DNA of 64,000 bases from Prinsepia uniflora (Eukaryota > Streptophyta > Magnoliopsida > Rosales > Rosaceae), in the NCBI GenBank assembly GCA_032719365.1, contig CM064870.1:47028194-47092193 (forward strand), written 5' to 3'. A program made the translations under genes and the position numbers. Positions 1-8,132 of this stretch are shown here, one piece after another. Within the stretch, counting starts at the first letter, position 1. Every line of letters begins with the position of its first letter. The notes below the pieces were generated by a model. It made no database searches, was not told where the DNA came from, and worked only from the letters and a program-made list of their open reading frames with translations.

Positions 1-203
1 GATAGTGTTCGGGATGTCCGAAGGTTTTAAATTAAGTTTAAAAATAAGTAAAAATGCGGGAAAATTACGGGACTTTGATAGGATGTTAATGATGAGGTTA
101 GTGACCCTCTAATGTGATTTGGACAGGATTGGGAGTCCCGGTGATAGTGGTGTGGCCCGGGAGGGCCGGTGGCACGCGTATCGAGGCACACGGTTAAAAC
201 GGT

Positions 204-215
204 CTGTGAGTGGAC
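204..215 (+). repeat. Left arm of conserved LTR inverted 12-mer
   Basis: CTGTGAGTGGAC here is the exact inverse of GTCCACTCACAG at 1462-1473. The same perfect pair occurs at 6656-6667/7915-7926 (A 3' LTR), 56495-56506/57737-57748 (K), 15475-15486/16507-16518 (C) and 34255-34266/35377-35388 (Y). Each arm has an ATGCATGC-type motif some 20-80 bp further inward, so the two ends of the module are mirror images over more than the 12-mer. Confidence 0.8.
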
Positions 216-419
216 TTTGGTTTTATAAATTCTATGCATGCTTAAATGTTTTACATGGATTATGATTGTGATTGTATGATGTTGGTTTGGTTGTTGGTAA
301 ATTGTACGGTTTCACGTATTTTGAGGCGATTTACGTGCTTGCACGTAAATCGAGGTTTCCGGTTTTACATAGATTTTCCATATTTATGACTTGGATATAA
401 TGTGATGAAATGGTTTTGA

Positions 420-1090
420 AATTGGAAATATAAACTCGGGCTTGAGGCCCACTTGTTTTGGAAATTTCGGACTTGGAGTCCATTTGAGAATCGGGCCGGG
501 GGCCCAGTTGGTTAATGAAATCGGGCCAGGGGCCCAGTTGGTATGAAATCGGGCTGAGACCCATTTGAGTTATGTTATCGGGCCAGGGGCCCAGTTGGTT
601 TACAAATCGGGCCGTGGGCCCAGTGGTTCATAAAATCGGGCATGAGGCCCAGTTGGATAATAAATGTGATTTCGGGTCAGGGACCCTATATTTTATAATG
701 ATGATTTTGGGTCAAGGACCCTAAATGGAATTATGTGGTTTTATGGAAATTTCGGGCAGGGCCCAATGGTAATAATGTGATAAAAGGATTTAATAAAACT
801 GTTTTCCATATACCATCTGGATACAAGGATATATGATGGTCTCCTCCAGATGTCTGGGACACTGGGGAAGTCACGGTGCATTGCCTGCGAGGGGTCATTA
901 TACGGAGCAGCCGGACCGTATGATGACTCAGGAGCAGGATTGCTATGATTGACGTCAGGGACGTCAGACATCAGGGATGTCAGATATATGGACCCGGAGA
1001 GACCCCGGGCAGCACGCGTAGCTTATGAAACCGTGAGATATGACGTCAGGGACGTCTAGCGTCTGGGACGCTAAGCATCTGGGATGCTGG
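420..1090 (+). repeat. Micro-hairpin array in the LTR of element A
   Basis: A run of short perfect inverted repeats, mostly with 3-nt loops. Examples: GGACT-TGG-AGTCC at 469-481, GGGCC-GGG-GGCCC at 493-505, several GGGCC-AGG-GGCCC and GGGTC-AGG-GACCC units to about 720, TGACGT-CAGGG-ACGTCA at 950-966, GACATC-AGG-GATGTC at 967-981, AGCGTC-TGG-GACGCT at 1058-1072, and AGCATC-TGG-GATGCT at 1074-1088. Neighbouring units differ by paired changes that keep the stem (GCG/CGC versus GCA/TGC; GGGCC versus GGGTC). The same array recurs at about 6880-7550 and, diverged, in the LTRs of C, F, H and K. Function unknown. Confidence 0.85.
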
Positions 1091-1461
1091 TGATGGTAAT
1101 GGTAAAATATGGTTTAATGAATAAAATGGCTTATTGGTTGGATATGTGTTATGTGGTAAAAATGGATTATTGGTTATGAAATGGTATGTCGGGTCAGGGA
1201 CCCTAAATGGTTTTGGATTTTGAATTGATGTTCATTTATGGTCGTGGGTGGTGACCCACATGGTTTTAATATGTATGGTGGTGGTATTCCACAGTTTTGG
1301 GCTGAGTTCCCACACTTGGTTTTTGGTTAACGGTTTTTGGGCTAAGGCCCTAATGGCTCGGTTGAGCAAACGTTTTGGTTACTGGTTTTGGTGGCATGCA
1401 TATGTTTTTATTGGAGGGCATAAATGTCTTATAAATGTATTTGGTAAACTTATTGGTTTTT

Positions 1462-1473
1462 GTCCACTCACAG
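1462..1473 (+). repeat. Right arm of conserved LTR inverted 12-mer
   Basis: GTCCACTCACAG, the partner of 204-215. A TATAAAT sequence lies 20-30 bp upstream here, and the LTR terminus about 200 bp downstream. Conserved in all LTRs of the window that reach this point, with small variants in F, G, H and X. Confidence 0.8.
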
Positions 1474-1682
1474 CTTTTGGTTTTAATGCCCTTCAGGTTG
1501 ATCACGGATGCGTTTGCAGCAGGGACTGGGACATTGCACACCTCCTCCATCGATCCTTGCGCACTCTGGATGCCCCGTTGGGCAGTGGCTCTTGGTTATC
1601 CCTTGTCTGACACCCCTTGTTGGACGGGAGCAGGGCACATTCCACGGTAATCCCGGGGGGATTGGGATGGGTCCTGTCAACT

Positions 1683-1694
1683 TGGTATCAGAGC
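1683..1694 (+). other. Primer-binding site of element A
   Basis: TGGTATCAGAGC starts three bases after the LTR terminus GTCA at 1679. It matches the complement of the 3' end of plant initiator-methionine tRNA, the usual minus-strand primer of many Copia and Gypsy elements. This fixes the 5' LTR/interior boundary and the plus orientation of A. Confidence 0.9.
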
Positions 1695-4600
1695 ACGGTT
1701 GCTCTATTTGTGCGCGCAAGTCGAGGGTGTGATGTCTCATTGGGCTGCAATTCGTTATCAACCTGATAGATAGTGTTTGGGTTTGGATAGTGGATGGAGT
1801 GCGATTGGCCCGATACGCCGTGCGTTAATGTGATTCGACCCAAGTGGGGTTGATTGTGGTGAACTGGTATTGTGGGACCGACGGTTCGGTCATGTAATAT
1901 TAAATTGTTGTGCTGCTAGGTGCAGCCAGGTTCGGGGAACCTCATTTGAGTAATGGTCTAAAATGTGAACCCTAGTGGTGGTTGTTGGTGTGAGAGATGT
2001 TGGTTCATCGGAGTTGGCCGGTGACCTTAGTGGTGGAACCCACATTGAGTGGATGGTAGGATTGGATTTGACGTCTATACGATGTCTAGACCGCGGGGTC
2101 GGTCAGGTTGTGGATTTTATATTACGGAAAGCTATTTGGTTCGGTTGAACCATAGGGTGTGATTGTGGAACCCTAGTATTAAAAAGGTAAACCTTAATTG
2201 TGATTAGCGAGTGAGAACTTGTGCTGCGACGAGTGGCTGAGGTCATGGATGACCATGTGGATGGCTCTGGTGAGTCTAGGCAGAACTATGGGATTCGATG
2301 TACGGATACGGTTATGAGATAAATTATGGAATCCCGTGTTGGATCGGGTATTGGTGTGATGTGTGGATGCGGATCTCGATAGCAATGACAGTTAGTCGGG
2401 AGTCATATGGAGATGACTGGCTATCAAGGGTAATTGGTGTGGTTATAATACTTTGGGATCAGGGGACGTTCGAGGAACGTTCATTTTCCTGATGAGGATT
2501 GTCAGAATAGTGGTACCCATAGTTGTGAGGTACGGGATCGTCGTTCCGTATGAACGGAGATCCAGGGTTGTCGTATTTGCACACGGTGTGCAGTATGGAT
2601 GTTTGCGGGGTTGGTACTTTTGTGTCGATGCTAGTATGGATACATGTTTGCTGATACTAGTGTGGTTGATAGTGTGTTGGTGCTGGTACTAGCGCTGGTG
2701 CTAGTGTCGGTAATGGTGTTGACGATGAACCACAAATTGGGTGTGACTCCGTCATGATGAACATATGTTCGGTCTTTGAGATTCGGTAGTGGTTGAGTGA
2801 TGGACTGGATGGGATCCAGTTAAGATTGTGCTGTGTTGGGATAAGTCCCAATAATGGTGAGATAACCAGTAAGGAGTGGATTAAAAAGGGTATAATTGAG
2901 ACTTGAGCAATCTTGGGATGACGTCCCCTACGTCATGATAATTGGTGGATTTGGGGGAGTTGTTGGCAACTCCAAAATTTGTGCGATTTTATGTTTTTAA
3001 ATATCCCTAAAATGTACATGGAAATGATTAAAACTGGAAAAGACGAGGAAAAACCATTAGTGGTATAAAGGTAGGAATTTGTAATTGAGAACTTGGGAAA
3101 CCGAGTGTTGAACCTGTAAAGGTCGGGATGTGCGAACGGAACAATAATGGATTGATTGTGGACACGGGGTTGTCCAAGTGAATTGAGGAGGTAGGAAGTC
3201 TAGTGGTTAGACTTGACGTCTTGTTGGGAGCATGTCTGTTTCCAACATGGTTGGAACCTTAGTGTCGAGGAGAGTTGTGATTGGGGAACGAGAGTGGTGC
3301 TCGTTTTTGGTGATTGGTATTCCGAAGTCATTGGGGTTGACTTCTTGCTTTCTGCCCTGGCAGACGTTGAGTGTAGTTACCAGTACGTTGAGCGTGTATT
3401 GGTTGGTGGGCCCAGGTGTAATTGCGGGTCATTAGGAGGAGCTACGTATTCGAAATTAGGTAAACGAGATTTCTCATTTTCTGCTTGGTGGCAGACGATG
3501 TGGTGTCACATGGCGTGGTGAGTGCAGTGAGTTTTGTTGCATCCACGTAGGATGAGTTTAGGCGTCATTATTTTGGATCATCCTTGGTTTTTCCTAGGTG
3601 GAATGACAGGGATCGATACGAACTTGGGTATGTGAGTCGAAATGACGGGATTGAACTTCTTTTCGAAGTGGGGCCCGTAGGGTATTCTACTCGGGTGAGT
3701 AGGTTTTCAAGGTAGTTGAATTTTGTCAACCTTAGACGTGTGGAGGTTGGATTGGCTTCCCTATGAAGTCAATTGGAGGTATCAAACGGGTAACCGATAG
3801 GTTCGGTTTTGGTGTGTCTTGGTAAATGTGAATGAGATTTCGGGATTTGGAATCGAATTTCTGGGTGACGATTCAGGATTCGATTTTGGAACTTGAAAGT
3901 ATATTTCCGGATTTGGGTACGGAATGGTTATTCCAAATGCTAGCTTACGGAATAATGATTTCGGATTCAGATTTGGAAATGAGTTAAACTGTGATGTCTG
4001 GGTTTGGATCCGGGATTTCTTACGAAATTGCGGATTTGGATTCGGAATTGGAACTAGATGTTGGGTGGAGTTTCGTTTTGTCTCATGCTGGATTTGGGCA
4101 AACGTACTCCATTATTGGAACGCGTTCGGCTATGACCTAGGTGGTTGTAGTCTGGTCATTAGATAGATGTGTGTACTTCGTACATGGTTCGAGGTACAAT
4201 ACCTTGTAGACTTGTGATGTCTAGTTACGGTATACGGGATATACCCGAGGTGTGTCGGTGAACGTGTTGGTAGTCGGATTGGTTCCGATACCATGGGACT
4301 GGTTGTGGACCGGACATTACTATGCAATGGGTCATGGTAATTCCGATGTGTTTAATTACACACAGGTCGTGTGAAATGTCGGTAAGGGTATTGGTGAGTC
4401 GAGTACGTTGGTGGTATGTGTAGCCACGAGTGAGTCTAGTGTCAGTTTTCGACTGACAACAACTGTGTGGTGACAGTTTGTCAGGATGTGTCAACATAGA
4501 TCGTTGAGTGGGGCCAGCTGACTCCTAGTGGGAGTGGGAAAGGAACCGTCGAGTTGTTGCGTCAACGAGAGGGTTGATTTGACAAGTGGTGTCAAATCCG

Positions 4601-4771
4601 AAACAAGTAGTTTCAGTCATTCGACGGGGTCGAATGTAGTCGTTGCGTGTTGAGTACTGGTGGTACGTTTGACTGCAGACAAGTTTTGCCTGGTTAGTTG
4701 GTGTACGGGTGTACACGTGTTGTGTGGTCGATTCCACTTTCCACGGGGTGTTTGTGGAATCAGGGTAATCG

Positions 4772-4862
4772 AGTTTCGAGAGCGAAACTTTTTAAGGAGG
4801 GAAGTACATTGAGTTTAGATCGGTTGGAATTTCGAGGACGAAATTTATTAAGGAGGGAAGAT
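4772..4862 (+). other. Duplicated hairpin plus polypurine tract of element A
   Basis: Two tandem units each consist of a 7-bp hairpin followed by TTAAGGAGGGAAG-type purine sequence. Unit 1: AGTTTCG-AGAG-CGAAACT at 4772-4789, then AAGGAGGGAAG. Unit 2: AATTTCG-AGGA-CGAAATT at 4828-4845, then AAGGAGGGAAG ending just before the LTR. The stems differ by one compensated pair. The second tract is in the standard plus-strand primer position. A phrase like the second unit is common before TGTAACGACCC LTRs of plant Gypsy elements (known); the duplication is seen here and in K. Confidence 0.85.
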
Positions 4863-7800
4863 TGTAACGACCCGTCCCGAATTCCGGGATTAGTTTAGTC
4901 ACTAATCTTGATTAGTGAGGTTGGACGGTGGTTAGTAGGGCGGAATCGGACAAAATGTGCAAAATGACCGTTTTGCCCCTGGTCGTGGGCAAAATGTTGA
5001 CTTTTTGTTCGGGCGGTCAAATGGACTTTGACCGATGACCGTGACGTAGTTCGGGACGTCACGAGTTCATAGACAGGTGGCACGTTCGATTCCGACATTC
5101 GTAGAGAAAGTTATGGTGTTCGGAAGTTGAGGGGTATTTTGGTAATTTGGCTTATTAGGGGCCAAATGTTGACTTTCTGATCGGGAGGTCCGATGGACGA
5201 GGGCCAAGGACCGTTACGTAGGTATCGTCGATACGAATCCAACGACAGGCGGCATGCCGAAATCGGAGATCCGACGACGACGTTATGGTCAAGGAAACGA
5301 ACTAACGAACCGAGGCCGGGATTAAAATAATAATATAATAATGAATAGTGACCGTTGACCCTACACACCTGGATGAGTGACAAGTGTCACCCATCCCTTG
5401 TTTCCAGCTCCTTGTTTCCCTCCAAACATCATCATTACTACATCATCATCATCTAATCCACCAATTCCCCTAATTTCCTCTTCTTTGTTCCTAAACCGTG
5501 CACAAAATTGGGGGAATCAGATTGGGAGAATTGGCTCCCTCTCTCTGCCGTTCCTGAGAGAAAAATGGGAGACTAAGATGAGGGAATTAATTGGGAAACA
5601 CGAGGGTTTGAGTGTGGGTTGAATTTTGGATTTTGGATTTCGGGAAAATGAGAGGGAAAATTCGAATTGAAGGAATTGGGCTGTGATCGAATTGGAGGTT
5701 ACAAACATCTTCCTGAGGTTGTGACGAGTCGATCCACATCAAAAACGAGAAGGAATGGTGCCGTTTTGGCTCTGATCGAGCTTGGTGACAAAGGAAGAAA
5801 TCGAGGCTGAGTCGTGGAGTTTGGGGCTGTGATTGACTCAATTGTTATGGGGAAATGATTTCTCATGATCCCACGATGCTTCTGGGATCATCAATTGAAG
5901 GAAACCGGCTGAGATCGATGAAACTCCATGGTTGCACAGTGGACGGTGTTCGTACTTGTGTCGTGATCATTTACTGATCAAACGACGAAATTGATGTGGG
6001 GGAATTGTTCCTCGTGGTCCACTAATGCTTCTGGTTGAACCAATTTGGGGAAATCAATCGAGATTGAAGGAATCCCATGATTGAACAGTGACCGGAGTGT
6101 TCTTCGTGTTCATCGTGGAATCGATGGAATTTGGGTAAGTTATCGTGTAATTGATGTTACAGACTTATAATTGGACTTAAAACGAAGCTAATGGAATGAT
6201 CAATTGAAGGAATTAGGATCGAATTGACAGGATTGGAACCGGGTTGTGTCGCGGGTGAATTGGACCCGTTTACTAGACAAACGAGTTGGGCTGGTGACAC
6301 TGTAGCAGGCGCGTGGGTTTCACGCGCAGCCACTCACGGCGGCGCGTGGCGGCGCGTGGGCACGGATCTCGAGGTGAGGTCAACATGACTTCTGTCCTAT
6401 TTAATGTAACGAACATTTTGGGATTGGTTTCGGGTCGATCGGACACCGTCTCGATAGTGTTCGGGATGTCCGAGGGTTTTAAATTAAGTTTAAAAATAAG
6501 TAAAAATGCGGGAAAATTACGGGACTTTGATAGGATGTTAATGATGAGGTTAGTGACCCTCTAATGTGATTTGGACAGGATTGGGAGTCCCGGTGATAGT
6601 GGTGTGGCCCGGGAGGGCCGGTGGCACGCGTATCGAGGCACACGGTTAAAACGGTCTGTGAGTGGACTTTGGTTTTATAAATTCTATGCATGCTTAAATG
6701 TTTTACATGGATTATGATTGTGATTGTATGATGTTGGTTTGGTTGTTGGTAAATTGTACGGTTTCACGTATTTCGAGGCGATTTACGTGCTTGCACGTAA
6801 ATCGAGGTTTTCCGGTTTTACATAGATTTTCCATATTTATGACTTGGATATAATGTGATGAAATGGTTTTGAAATTGGAAATATAAACTCGGGCTTGAGG
6901 CCCACTTGTTTAGGAAATTTCGGACTTGGAGTCCATTTGAGAATCGGGCCGGGGGCCCAGTTGGTTAATGAAATCGGGCCAGGGGCCCAGTTGGTATGAA
7001 ATCGGGCTGAGACCCATTTGAGTTATGTTATCGGGCCAGGGGCCCAGTTGGTTTACAAATCGGGCCGTGGGCCCAGTGGTTCATAAAATCGGGCATGAGG
7101 CCTAGTTGGATAATAAATGTGATTTCGGGTCAGGGACCCTATATTTTATAATGGTGATTTTGGGTCAAGGACCCTAAATGGAATTATGTGGTTTTATGGA
7201 AATTTCGGGCAGGGCCCAATGGTAATAATGTGATAAAAGGATTTAATAAAACTGTTTTCCATATACCATCTGGATACAAGGATATATGATGGTCTCCTCC
7301 AGATGTCTGGGACACTGGGGAAGTCACGGTGCATTGCCTGCGAGGGGTCATTATACGGAGCAGCCGGACCGTATGATGACTCAGGAGCAGGATTGCTATG
7401 ATTGACGTCAGGGACGTCAGACATCAGGGATGTCAGATATATGGACCCGGAGAGACCCCGGGCAGCACGCGTAGCTTATGAAACCGTGAGATATGACGTC
7501 AGGGACGTCTAGCGTCTGGGACGCTAAGCATCTGGGATGCTGGTGATGGTAATGGTAAAATATGGTTTAATGAATAAAATGGCTTATTGGTTGGATATGT
7601 GTTATGTGGTAAAAATGGATTATTGGTTATGAAATGGTATGTCGGGTCAGGGACCCTAAATGGTTTTGGATTTTGAATTGATGTTCATTTATGGTCGTGG
7701 GTGGTGACCCACATGGTTTTAATATGTATGGTGGTGGTATTCCACAGTTTTGGGCTGAGTTCCCACACTTGGTTTTTGGTTAACGGTTTTTGGGCTAAGG

Positions 7801-8132
7801 CCCTAATGGCTCGGTTGAGCAAACGTTTTGGTTACTGGTTTTGGTGGCATGCATACGTTTTTATTGGAGGGCATAAATGTCTTATAAATGTATTTGGTAA
7901 ACTTATTGGTTTTTGTCCACTCACAGCTTTTGGTTTTAATGCCCTTCAGGTTGATCACGGATGCGTTTGCAGCAGGGACTGGGACATTGCACACCTCCTC
8001 CATCGATCCTTGCGCACTCTGGATACCCCGTTGGGCAGTGGCTCTTGGTTATCCCTTGTCTGACACCCCTTGTTGGACGGGAGCAGGGCACATTCCACGG
8101 TAATCCCGGGGGGATTGGGATGGGTCCTGTCA
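4863..8132 (+). mobile_element. Element A, 3' LTR (complete, 3270 bp)
   Basis: It starts TGTAACGACCC after a polypurine tract and ends GGGTCCTGTCA; its last 1680 bp match the 5' LTR. In order it carries: a duplicated ~175-bp module (about 4960-5290) with twice the sequence GTTGACTTTT and a 'tagacaggYggca' core; a palindrome GGATGAGTGACA-AG-inverse at 5371-5396; a GCGCGTG...CACGCGC hairpin near 6311; the conserved TGTAACGAACATTTTGG block near 6406; and the hairpin module bracketed by inverted 12-mers at 6656 and 7915. TATAAAT at 7883-7889 is a candidate core promoter. At 3.3 kb it is long for a Gypsy LTR, as expected for LARDs. No coding function is seen. Confidence 0.93.
7883..7889 (+). promoter_or_regulatory. 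Candidate TATA box in LTR A
   Basis: TATAAAT lies 26 bp before the GTCCACTCACAG arm. Equivalent TATAAAT sequences occur at 57719-57725 in K and 46399-46405 in G, 10-30 bp before the same motif. Position near the LTR 3' end and conservation suggest a promoter; the start site is not visible from sequence. Confidence 0.35.

Larger units (their letters stand above)
1..1679 (+). mobile_element. Element A, 5' LTR (3' half only; window starts inside it)
   Basis: This segment is repeated almost exactly at 6453-8132 and ends in the same GGGTCCTGTCA, directly followed by a tRNA primer-binding site, so it is the 3' half of a 5' LTR. By eye I count about eight differences over 1679 bp between the two copies (for example one inserted T in the run near 352, and C/T changes near 1402 and 1570). 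That is roughly 0.5% divergence and indicates a very recent insertion. It contains the hairpin-rich module (about 420-1090) bounded by inverted 12-mers at 204-215 and 1462-1473. No protein is encoded; the short open frames are G/T-rich chance frames. The left end and left target duplication lie outside the window. Confidence 0.93.
1680..4862 (+). mobile_element. Element A interior, non-coding (LARD-like)
   Basis: The 3.18-kb interior lies between the primer-binding site and the 3' LTR. I find no gag, protease, reverse transcriptase or integrase motif, and no frame longer than about 100 codons. Parts are alignable with the interiors of C and K, for example the stretches around 3213-3470 and 3840-4060. 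It is rich in perfect hairpins with stems of 7 bp or more and loops of at most 5 nt: 2918-2936, 2956-2973, 3240-3256, 4440-4458, 4576-4598 (9 bp), 4618-4636 (8 bp), 4772-4789, 4828-4845. Most likely a non-autonomous derivative of a Tekay/Del-like Gypsy element. A frame around 3213-3521 (about 102 codons) partly parallels frames in C and K but resembles no family I know. Confidence 0.85.

Noticed and set aside
420..720. CRISPR-like array of regularly spaced repeats
   Set aside because: Repeats are short hairpins with irregular spacing and no conserved long direct repeat, in a plant LTR; no cas genes.
1683..1694. Possible tRNA gene fragment
   Set aside because: Only the 3' complementary 12 nt are present, placed three bases after the LTR end, so it is a primer-binding site.
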